Shown in pieces: positions 1 through 5,894 of a DNA stretch of 5,894 bases; positions within the stretch are counted from its first letter, which is position 1, and each line of letters starts with the position of its first letter. The position numbers were made by a program, and so were the translations under genes. The stretch spans positions 1-5,894 of the forward strand of contig SXOY01000069.1 of assembly GCA_005776545.1 (NCBI GenBank), written 5' to 3'. This stretch comes from Planctomycetia bacterium. Lineage in GTDB: Bacteria; Planctomycetota; Phycisphaerae; Phycisphaerales; UBA1924. The notes beneath the pieces are model-generated. The model ran no database searches and was not told the DNA's origin. It saw only the letters and a list, made by a program, of their open reading frames with translations.

Positions 1-56
1 ACGACAAAACCGGTAAGGGCAATAATTCCAGCAATGAGTTTGGCAGGACCATTCAC
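1..56 (-). CDS. Probable membrane protein, N-terminus only, runs off left edge
   Basis: I do not recognise this gene. From GTG at 56 the minus strand stays open to the edge and reads MNGPAKLIAGIIALTGFV, 18 whole codons plus two bases. After a short polar start with one lysine, the segment LIAGIIALTGFV is uniformly hydrophobic, like the start of a membrane helix or signal anchor. A ribosome-binding site is well placed eight bases upstream, and the direction matches the flagellar operon. Flagellar proteins with an N-terminal helix, such as a stator or FliL-like protein, would fit, but the fragment is too short to choose. It could also be a chance open frame. Confidence 0.42.
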   Translation of the reverse strand, partial: MNGPAKLIAGIIALTGFV

Positions 57-64
57 CGTTCATG

Positions 65-70
65 CCCTTT
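65..70 (-). promoter_or_regulatory. Probable ribosome-binding site AAAGGG for the left-edge gene
   Basis: Minus-strand AAAGGG within GAGAAAGGG lies eight bases before the GTG at 56. This is suitable spacing for that start and too close (one base) for the ATG at 63, which opens another frame. It therefore selects the GTG frame. Confidence 0.4.
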
Positions 71-95
71 CTCAGAATCTCCAATCAAGCCCAAC

Positions 96-107
96 GGTGC
101 GCGCACC
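96..107. repeat. Perfect 12-bp palindrome GGTGCGCGCACC
   Basis: The 12 bases read the same on both strands. The palindrome sits in the 206-base non-coding stretch between flhG and the left-edge reading frame, 40 bases upstream of that frame's GTG. The position and symmetry suit a binding site for a dimeric regulator. No second copy and no recognised operator family were seen, so function is unproven. Confidence 0.3.
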
Positions 108-187
108 CTGGGACACTCCAGCTATCGGTTGCTGGTGATGACGACTCAACACGCGGGTGCGAATCGAGTAGACATTTTCTAATGATG

Positions 188-248
188 CCGGAAAAACCGG
201 AATAAACGGACCTTCTGGCTCTGAAATACCCGCAAACCGGGGGCCAGA
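188..248 (-). terminator. Possible terminator or attenuator hairpins after flhG
   Basis: Starting 15 bases after the flhG stop, the minus-strand RNA can form an outer six-base stem UCUGGC/GCCAGA (248-243 with 219-214). Inside it is a four-base stem CCCG/CGGG with a five-base loop (241-238 with 232-229). A separate CCGG-UUUUU-CCGG hairpin follows at 200-188. No clean U-tract follows either stem, so this is a weak case for an intrinsic terminator. It could be an attenuator, a processing site or chance. Confidence 0.22.
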
Positions 249-262
249 TCCTCTGATGAATT

Positions 263-1321
263 CTACCGACTCAACAGTGATTCAAAAAAAGAACGTAAAC
301 CTTTGCCAGGATTGACGTTACGAGATGCCATTGAGTGTGCTTTGGGAATCTGTGCATCAGCGATCGCTTGCGCAATCGTCCCTACCTGTTTTGACCATTT
401 CAGCCTTGGATGGCTCAGAAGCAGAGGTTGCCGACGTCTGATTGACTGAGTGACTTCTGGTTCAAAACCGACAGCCCCAATGAATGCTGGCCTCAATGCG
501 AGGAACCGGCCACACACCCCTGCGAGTCGAGTATGTACCCGCTGAGCTTCGGCAAAGTCTCGAGTCTGATTGACCAGGACCGAGATTTGCAATGGCCGCC
601 GCAGAGAGGCGGACATTCCTGCCTGTGCCTGAAGCCGATTTTGCTCGAGGCACTTGATCAGTGCATAGGCATCAGTCATTGAGGTGGGTTCGGGGGTCAT
701 GACAACCACGATCGAATCCGCCGCGGCCAAGAGTGCCAACACCGCGCTATTAATCCCGGCGCCGGTATCAAGCAATACCGCATCGCTTTGGCGACCAATC
801 GAGGTGAACCCCTTGAGAAGTCGCTGTTTTTCCGCTGGACCTAAGTCTGCAAGTCTGGAGATTCCAACTGTTCCTGGAACAAGGCGAAAGCCTCCCGGTG
901 CATCGACTGCAATCGAGTCAATCGCCCGCCCGCTCATCACTGCATCGAGCCGCAATCCCGGTGTCAGACCACACATGACATCTGCGTTGGCCAGACCCAG
1001 ATCGCCATCGATGAGCGTGATTCGAAGTCCAAGCTGTCGCATTGCGATCGCCAGGTTCACGCTCAGCGAAGTTTTTCCTACGCCTCCCTTGCCGCTGGTG
1101 AGCGCGATAACAGGAGGGGATTCTTGTGCGTATTCGCTGGCTTTTGTTGCAATATCTGCTGGTTTGCTTCCAGGCCCTGATACCCCACCTGCCGACATAG
1201 CCGACACCATGTGACGAAGCCTTGCGGCTTGATCGGTCGGGGTCGGAACCCCAACGCGACTCACTTGCCGCGGCGCGACAATGGCATCGCCAAAAGCACC
1301 TGAAACTGTGGAGTTGCTCAC
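263..1321 (-). CDS. flhG: MinD-like ATPase FlhG (YlxH/FleN), flagellar number regulator
   Basis: FlhG is a MinD/ParA-type ATPase that limits flagellar number and stimulates the FlhF GTPase. It has 352 residues. DQAARLR (30-36) matches the N-terminal DQAxxLR element that activates FlhF. After a Gly/Ser-rich linker come the deviant Walker A SGKGGVGKT (76-84), DGDLGLANADVM (105-116), the switch II region LLDTGAGI (183-190), TPEPTSMTDAYALIK (209-223) and VNQ (250-252). The last residues, GLRSFFESLLSR, look like the amphipathic membrane-targeting helix of MinD-family proteins. The start is GTG at 1321, overlapping the flhF TGA as GTGA, with AGGAG (1336-1332) ten bases upstream. This overlap implies translational coupling and near-matched expression with FlhF. 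About 29 residues precede the DQA motif, so a slightly later start cannot be excluded. MinD itself is excluded by the DQA motif and the neighbours. Confidence 0.96.
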   Translation of the reverse strand: MSNSTVSGAFGDAIVAPRQVSRVGVPTPTDQAARLRHMVSAMSAGGVSGPGSKPADIATKASEYAQESPPVIALTSGKGGVGKTSLSVNLAIAMRQLGLRITLIDGDLGLANADVMCGLTPGLRLDAVMSGRAIDSIAVDAPGGFRLVPGTVGISRLADLGPAEKQRLLKGFTSIGRQSDAVLLDTGAGINSAVLALLAAADSIVVVMTPEPTSMTDAYALIKCLEQNRLQAQAGMSASLRRPLQISVLVNQTRDFAEAQRVHTRLAGVCGRFLALRPAFIGAVGFEPEVTQSIRRRQPLLLSHPRLKWSKQVGTIAQAIADAQIPKAHSMASRNVNPGKGLRSFFESLLSR

Positions 1322-2715
1322 GACGAGAGTTCTCCTGCGAGGACTGCACGCGCAAGCCGATCTGCATTGGCCACTTCGATTTGGTCGGGAACTTCCTGGC
1401 CAGTGGTGACATATGCCACCGGAACTCGAGAGGTGTCAAGAAGATTGAGCACAGGGCCAAGTGTCACTGCTTCATCAAGCTTTGTGAGGATAAGCCCGGT
1501 CGGCTCCATGACTCCGAATTTCTCCATCGCCCGCTTCATCACCGACTCAGCTGACGATGCCGACAACACCATCAGTCGAGTCGTCGCATTGGCTGAATTG
1601 AGAAACTCAGAAAGCTCTTTGAGGCGAGCGGTGTCGTTATGGCTGCGGCCTGCGGTATCAACCAGCACCAGGTCGCACCCTTCGCACTCATTAACACATC
1701 CACGGATTTCACCTGGCGTCATGGCGACCTTGATTGAGATCCCGATGATATTTGCGTAGACACGCAGCTGGTCGATCGCGGCAATGCGGTAGGTGTCGGC
1801 AGTGACAAGCCCAACCTTGCGACCGTGCCGCAGTTTCAGAGTCGCCGCTAGCTTTGCAATTGTTGTTGTCTTTCCTACACCCGTGGGGCCAACCAGGGCG
1901 ACCACTTGTGGAGCACCGGCGACCGGAGCCTGCGTACTGATCGGTGCTGCAACCGCAATACGGCTGGCGATTCTACGAACCAGGGATGAAAATACGAGTT
2001 CTCGATTCGCAAGTTCAGCGGGCGAAAGCTCATCTCGCACCTGGCCAACAAGCTGCTCGAGCAATTCAGGATTGACACCCGATTCCATCAGTTTGACATA
2101 GCAATCAAACAGCGGGTCGGGCAGGCCGCCGAGACCGATCGTTCCGACCGCTTTGCTTGCATTCGAGGCGTCGGAGGATTGGTGCCGCGTTGCCTGTAAT
2201 ACCTGTCCCACCAGGCGTTTGATCGACGAAAGTTCCTGCTCAATCGCCAATTTCGCACGATCATCCACCGGTTGGAAGTGAACCCGGGTCGAAGCCACTG
2301 TTCCCGAAGCCGTTCCTGATGCCGCCACCGCTGCTGCTTGCTCGGCATCCTCCAATTTGGGAGGCACAAAAGGCACGAACACTTCACGCGGTTTCTTCAC
2401 AGTCTTGGCAGAACTTGAAATCGATCGTTCTGACCGTTCCCGGATTTCAGGAAATACCTGTTTTGGCGGCTCTTCGAGTGCAACACCTTGGCCTCGAACT
2501 GCCTGTGCTGATCCGGCCTGGACCTTGCGGTCAGCCTTACCTGCCAGAGGAGTTCCAGATGCAGTGATTTCCACAACTGATTTCGCGCCAATCCCCGCAA
2601 CTCCACCGGACTTAAAAGTGCGAGTGTGCAAAATGACCGCTTCGCTACCCAGGTCTTTTTTGACCTCAGCGAGAGCATCCGCCATTGAATTTGCGCGATA
2701 GGTCTTCAGTTGCAT
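1318..2715 (-). CDS. flhF: Flagellar SRP-type GTPase FlhF
   Basis: FlhF is a membrane-associated SRP-family GTPase that marks where flagella are assembled. With the ATG at 2715 it has 465 residues. The N-terminal basic (B) domain covers about 1-60 (MQLKTYRANSMADALAEV, then AVILHTRTF). A low-complexity Ala/Pro/charged linker runs to about 150, a helical N domain to about 260, and the NG GTPase domain to the end. Motifs are the P-loop GPTGVGKTT (276-284), TADTYRIAAIDQLR (305-318), DTAGRS (353-358), TKLD (411-414) and TTGQEVP (437-443). The frame extends upstream to an ATG at 2811. I prefer 2715 because FlhF proteins begin at this motif, the extra 32 residues look non-family, and GGATGG lies six bases before it. 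The start at 2811 has no clear ribosome-binding site and remains the alternative. The stop TGA overlaps flhG. Three cysteines cluster at 340, 344 and 347, which I do not recall as an FlhF feature. Confidence 0.96.
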   Translation of the reverse strand: MQLKTYRANSMADALAEVKKDLGSEAVILHTRTFKSGGVAGIGAKSVVEITASGTPLAGKADRKVQAGSAQAVRGQGVALEEPPKQVFPEIRERSERSISSSAKTVKKPREVFVPFVPPKLEDAEQAAAVAASGTASGTVASTRVHFQPVDDRAKLAIEQELSSIKRLVGQVLQATRHQSSDASNASKAVGTIGLGGLPDPLFDCYVKLMESGVNPELLEQLVGQVRDELSPAELANRELVFSSLVRRIASRIAVAAPISTQAPVAGAPQVVALVGPTGVGKTTTIAKLAATLKLRHGRKVGLVTADTYRIAAIDQLRVYANIIGISIKVAMTPGEIRGCVNECEGCDLVLVDTAGRSHNDTARLKELSEFLNSANATTRLMVLSASSAESVMKRAMEKFGVMEPTGLILTKLDEAVTLGPVLNLLDTSRVPVAYVTTGQEVPDQIEVANADRLARAVLAGELSS

Positions 2716-2809
2716 TTTTCGCCATCCGTGGCTGCGATCCACAAATAACTCAGCATTTGCGACGACAACAGACGCCGCAAACCGCCAACACTCCGGTTGG
2801 CCTTCAGAC

Positions 2810-2838
2810 ATGATACCAACTCAATTCGCCAATTGCAC
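2810..2838 (-). promoter_or_regulatory. Candidate extended -10 promoter before flhF
   Basis: In the gap between flhA and flhF the minus strand carries TGG-TATCAT (2818-2810), a five-of-six match to the sigma-70 -10 box with the extended -10 TG. Seventeen bases upstream is a poor -35 (GTGCAA, three of six, 2838-2833). If used, it would start a transcript about 90 bases before the flhF start at 2715. This is a consensus match only, and chance occurrence is quite possible. Confidence 0.2.
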
Positions 2839-2851
2839 GCTTTTTCTTACG

Positions 2852-5020
2852 TTACGCCGCAGATTCTACAAGCCCTGTCCGTTGCACACCTTCCGCTGGC
2901 GGCGGTGCTACCAGCGCCAACGACTGAACATCGACTTCCGCAGTAATTTCGTTGTAGCCCAGCACCACAATCCCTTTGACATGCGGCTCCAGCAACTGCC
3001 GCACAATTGCACGAACTGCGGGACTTGCGATCACAATCGGCTGGTACCCCGAATTTGTGACCAGTTGCACCGATCTCGCCAAATGTTCCGCATACCGCTT
3101 CGCGACACGGGCGGGCATGGTAAGGCTCGTCCCTGCCGCCCCTCTATCTATATACGCATTGATTTCATCTTCAAGGGCTGGATCAAGCGTGACACAGACC
3201 AGCCGCGGCCGAGTATCGCCGCTGGGATCGGGAACTGCGTACTGATTGCAGATTGCACGCCGCAGACTATTGCGGACATATTCAACCAAGACCTCAGGGT
3301 CTTTTGTCTTTGAGCCCCATTCCGCCAGCGTGTCCAGAATCGTCTCCATATCACGGATACTGACCCGCTCGCGCAAAAGTCCCTGCAACACTTTCTGCAA
3401 TTCCAGCGGCTTCACGATCGCGGGGATCGTTTCTTCAACGAGTTTGGGACTCTTGACCTTTACACCTTCCACCAGATTGTTCACTTCATCACGTGTGAGC
3501 AGTTCTTCGGCATGACGCTTCACAGTCTCTGCGATATGGGTTACCAGCACGCTGGTCGGATCAACAACCGTGAAATTCAGAGTTTCTGCCCGCGTCCTGA
3601 GTGCAGGCTCGATCCACCATGCAGGCAATCCAAACGCCGGTTCACGTGTGGCCTCACCCTGCACGGTTCCAGACACCACACCCGGGTCCATCGCCAATAC
3701 CTTGTTGATCCGCAAGCTGCCCGCTGCCACCGAATTACCTCGGATCTTGATGCGGTAATCGGTGGTTGGAATCTGCATGTTGTCGCGGATCCGCACCGGC
3801 GGCATCACCACACCCATTTCCAGCGCAAGCTGCCGCCGCGTGGCCGAGATCCGATCGAGCAATTCTCCACCCTGAGCAACATCCACCAGTGCAATCAAGC
3901 CCACACCCACTTCAAGTTCGAGCAGGTCCACCTTCATCAATTGTTCAATGGGTGCCGCATCCTGTGGCTTTGGAGCATCGGCCAATTCTTTGGCCTCTCG
4001 CAACACATTTGCACGAGAACGCGATGTTCCATATGCAACCGCGGCCAAGATCGCACCAGTCGCAAGCAGCGGCACAGTCGGAAGCGGAGTCAGTGAAAGC
4101 AATCCCAGGAACGCCGCGGTGATATACAACCCCTTTGGCTGACTTGCAAGCTGGTCGGTAAATTCGGTCCCCAGCTGCTCCTTTGAGCCAGAGCGGGTCA
4201 CGATCAACGCCGAAGCAATTGAGATAATCAGTGCGGGAATCTGTGCAGTCAACCCGTCACCAATGGTCAATAGCGTAAACGTCTTGGCCGTTTGCGCTGC
4301 GTCCCAACCACGATCAACCATGCCGAGGGCAAAGCCGCCAGCGATGTTGATCACGGTAATCACAATGCCGGCAATCGCATCGCCACGAACAAACTTCGAT
4401 GCACCGTCCATAGCGCCAAAGAAATCCGCTTCCTGCGAAATAGCCTCTCTTCTCCGCCGCGCTTCCTTCTCATCTATTGTCCCGGCATTCAGATCTGCAT
4501 CGATCGCCATCTGCTTTCCGGGCATTGCATCGAGTGTAAACCTCGCTGCCACTTCCGAAATTCGCGTTGCACCCTTGGTAATGACAATGAACTGCACGAT
4601 GATCAGAATCAGGAAGATCACAATGCCGACGAACATGGAATCGCCCGCAACAAACTTTCCGAATGCGAGAATCACATGTCCGGCAATTCCAAGCGCTTCT
4701 TCCGCACTCCCCGCGTTTGCCGACAGGATCAACCGCGTAGAGGCCACATTCAATACCAGTCGGTACAACGTTGTCGCCAGCAATAACGATGGGAAAACGC
4801 TGAAATCCAGCGGTTTTTCCATATAAATCGTTGTCAGGAGAATAATCACCGCGAGCGCGAAATTCAGCGATATCAGCACATCCAGCATCGCTGGAGGCAG
4901 AGGAATGAGCAACACGCCTACGAGCGCAATGAACGACACCGGCACAATGAAACTGCGCAGTGCCGCAATCTTGTACACCCACGCGGGAAACGTCCCGACT
5001 TTTGCCGCCGCCTCTGCCAA
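2852..5020 (-). CDS. flhA: Flagellar biosynthesis export-gate protein FlhA
   Basis: FlhA is the large subunit of the flagellar export gate. Its membrane part works with proton-driven export, and its cytoplasmic ring docks chaperone-substrate complexes. The 722 residues slightly exceed the usual 690-700. The N-terminal half (about 20-335) contains some eight hydrophobic segments. The FHIPEP family signature is intact at residues 153-176 (RISEVAARF ... LDAMPGKQMAID). It is followed by the conserved MDGASKFVRGDAIAG (204-218). A linker (about 335-360) leads to the cytoplasmic domain (about 360-695), and the last 20 or so residues form a proline-containing tail. The start is TTG at 5020, chosen for its strong ribosome-binding site and because the next methionine (residue 45) lies inside the membrane domain. 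The stop is TAA. It lies 10 bases after flhB, so the two are almost certainly co-transcribed. No frameshift or missing block is seen. Confidence 0.98.
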   Translation of the reverse strand: MAEAAAKVGTFPAWVYKIAALRSFIVPVSFIALVGVLLIPLPPAMLDVLISLNFALAVIILLTTIYMEKPLDFSVFPSLLLATTLYRLVLNVASTRLILSANAGSAEEALGIAGHVILAFGKFVAGDSMFVGIVIFLILIIVQFIVITKGATRISEVAARFTLDAMPGKQMAIDADLNAGTIDEKEARRRREAISQEADFFGAMDGASKFVRGDAIAGIVITVINIAGGFALGMVDRGWDAAQTAKTFTLLTIGDGLTAQIPALIISIASALIVTRSGSKEQLGTEFTDQLASQPKGLYITAAFLGLLSLTPLPTVPLLATGAILAAVAYGTSRSRANVLREAKELADAPKPQDAAPIEQLMKVDLLELEVGVGLIALVDVAQGGELLDRISATRRQLALEMGVVMPPVRIRDNMQIPTTDYRIKIRGNSVAAGSLRINKVLAMDPGVVSGTVQGEATREPAFGLPAWWIEPALRTRAETLNFTVVDPTSVLVTHIAETVKRHAEELLTRDEVNNLVEGVKVKSPKLVEETIPAIVKPLELQKVLQGLLRERVSIRDMETILDTLAEWGSKTKDPEVLVEYVRNSLRRAICNQYAVPDPSGDTRPRLVCVTLDPALEDEINAYIDRGAAGTSLTMPARVAKRYAEHLARSVQLVTNSGYQPIVIASPAVRAIVRQLLEPHVKGIVVLGYNEITAEVDVQSLALVAPPPAEGVQRTGLVESAA

Positions 5021-5026
5021 TTCCTA

Positions 5027-5033
5027 CTCCTTA
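5027..5033 (-). promoter_or_regulatory. Ribosome-binding site of flhA (TAAGGAG)
   Basis: On the minus strand TAAGGAG lies six bases before the TTG at 5020 and contains the TAA stop of flhB. This strong Shine-Dalgarno match supports the TTG as the flhA start. It also suggests that flhA translation is helped by ribosomes finishing flhB. Confidence 0.75.
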
Positions 5034-5894
5034 CGCCGCCTGTTTCTCAAGTCGATACACATACGCCAGAATCTCCGCCACCGCCTGATAGTGCTCAGGC
5101 GAAATCTCCTGCCCCACTTCTACGCCGTAATAAATCGCCCGCGCCAGCGGCGGGCGTTCCACAATCGGAATCGCGTTCGCCGATGCCACCTGGCGAATTC
5201 TCAGCGCGAGCAAATCCGCACCTTTTGCAACCACTTTTGGTGCTGGCATCGTCGCCGGATCGTACTGAATCGCCACCGCAAAGTGCGTTGGATTCGTCAC
5301 GATCACATCTGCCTTGGGAACATCACGTGAAATCCGCTGCATTGCAATCTCTCTCGCCCGCCGCAGACGCTTCCCCTTCATCGTCGGGTCGCCATCCATG
5401 TCCTTGCGTTCTTCTTTGACTTCTTGTTTAGTCATCCGCAGGCCACGCATGAAGCTCCAGCGCTGGAACACATAATCCACCGCGCCAAGCAGCAGCAATA
5501 TCAACAACAACCAGATCACCAGGTCAATCGTCATCGTCGCGATTTCTTTCATCGCCCCTGCCATCGTCAATGCCGGCAGCTCCGCAATCCGCGGCAGCAA
5601 TTTCCACACATACGACGCGCCCACCACAAACACCAGTGCGACCTTGAGCACGCTGACGCCACTCTTCCCCGCATTGGAAATCCCAAAAAGCTTTTGAATC
5701 CCGGCGATCGGATTGAGTTTGTCCAAATTCGGCATCAATGGCTTAGTTGTCAGAATGAACCCAAACTGTCCCGCGTGCGCCAGGTACGTTGCCACCATCG
5801 CAATCGCGAGAATCGGTGCCACCGCCCATGCACCATTCATCGCCAGTCGTGTCAGCGTCTCTTGAACTCCGCCAATGGTCAGCGAATTCCCAGC
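5031..5894 (-). CDS. flhB: Flagellar type III export protein FlhB, 5' end missing at window edge
   Basis: FlhB is the inner-membrane export-gate protein that switches the flagellar type III secretion system from rod/hook to filament substrates. The frame is open to the right edge, giving 287 visible residues ending at a TAA. By comparison with the usual length of about 350-360, roughly the first 70 residues (including the first membrane helix) lie outside. Visible residues 19-40, 80-100 and 122-144 are hydrophobic helices. LNPIAGIQKLF (60-70) and MTKQEVKEERKDMDGDP (154-170) are typical FlhB blocks in the loops and the cytoplasmic linker. The NPTH self-cleavage motif is at visible residues 201-204 (bases 5283-5294), with about 85 residues after the cleavage point, as in the family. 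An internal ATG at 5840 is not the start, because family sequence continues upstream of it. FlhA follows after 10 bases. The non-flagellar paralogue (SctU/YscU type) is unlikely beside flhF and flhG. Confidence 0.96.
   Translation of the reverse strand, partial: AGNSLTIGGVQETLTRLAMNGAWAVAPILAIAMVATYLAHAGQFGFILTTKPLMPNLDKLNPIAGIQKLFGISNAGKSGVSVLKVALVFVVGASYVWKLLPRIAELPALTMAGAMKEIATMTIDLVIWLLLILLLLGAVDYVFQRWSFMRGLRMTKQEVKEERKDMDGDPTMKGKRLRRAREIAMQRISRDVPKADVIVTNPTHFAVAIQYDPATMPAPKVVAKGADLLALRIRQVASANAIPIVERPPLARAIYYGVEVGQEISPEHYQAVAEILAYVYRLEKQAA

Noticed and set aside
1..63. Minus-strand frame from ATG at 63
   Set aside because: The translation is unusually rich in Cys and Trp, and the AAAGGG is only one base away, which is too close for initiation.
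1..138. Plus-strand frame open from the left edge to a TGA at 136-138 (ATG at 34)
   Set aside because: It could be the tail of a convergent gene, but it has no ribosome site at the ATG and no recognisable motif. The minus-strand frame over the same bases has a start signal and a membrane-like sequence.
360..367. GCGATCGC octamers (360-367 and 1044-1051) resembling the cyanobacterial HIP1 repeat
   Set aside because: Only two copies occur, both inside flhG coding sequence, and the locus is flagellar while cyanobacteria lack flagella. They look like chance occurrences.
684..1214. 176-residue plus-strand open frame opposite flhG
   Set aside because: It covers the FlhG ATPase core on the opposite strand, and its Ser/Pro/Ala-rich translation has no family features.
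3512..4096. Long plus-strand open frames opposite flhA (also 2810-3313 and 4263-4826)
   Set aside because: They lie antisense to an unambiguous, continuous FlhA, show no recognisable domain and lack good ribosome sites. They follow from codon bias on the real strand.
5031..5840. FlhB starting at the ATG at 5840
   Set aside because: The frame continues to the right edge with FlhB-like sequence, and the shorter form would lack the first membrane helix and the following loop.

Overview
The window reads as a stretch of bacterial flagellar operon, with every confident gene on the minus strand. Transcription runs from the right edge to the left edge in the order flhB (5' end missing), flhA, flhF, flhG. 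A probable fifth gene has only its first 18 codons inside the left edge. The sequence is moderately GC-rich. The order flhB-flhA-flhF-flhG occurs in several flagellated Gram-negative phyla. The FlhA and FlhF sequences remind me most of Planctomycetota (Phycisphaerae-like), but this is an impression from memory and not a demonstrated assignment.

Right to left: 5894-5031 encodes FlhB, the substrate-specificity switch of the flagellar type III export gate, with its NPTH self-cleavage motif intact. Ten bases later, 5020-2852 encodes full-length FlhA, the export-gate subunit, from a TTG start behind a strong ribosome-binding site. A 136-base gap follows (2851-2716) if the family-consistent FlhF start is used; it carries a weak candidate promoter. 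FlhF, an SRP-type GTPase, occupies 2715-1318. Its stop overlaps the GTG start of flhG by four bases. FlhG, a MinD-like ATPase with an N-terminal FlhF-activating motif and a C-terminal amphipathic tail, occupies 1321-263. The remaining 206 bases (262-57) hold small hairpins and a 12-bp perfect palindrome. They precede a GTG-started reading frame that opens with a hydrophobic, membrane-type segment and leaves the window at base 1.

Together, FlhB and FlhA form part of the membrane export gate that secretes rod, hook and filament subunits. FlhF and FlhG set where, and how many, flagella are built: FlhG stimulates the FlhF GTPase and both cycle at the membrane. The export machinery and the placement system therefore appear to be co-transcribed.

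I found no mobile element, CRISPR array, tRNA, rRNA or foreign-looking insertion. This is an ordinary chromosomal flagellar locus. Its points of interest are start-site questions, a cysteine cluster in FlhF, the unassigned left-edge gene and possible regulatory sites, and I see no evidence of a new system.
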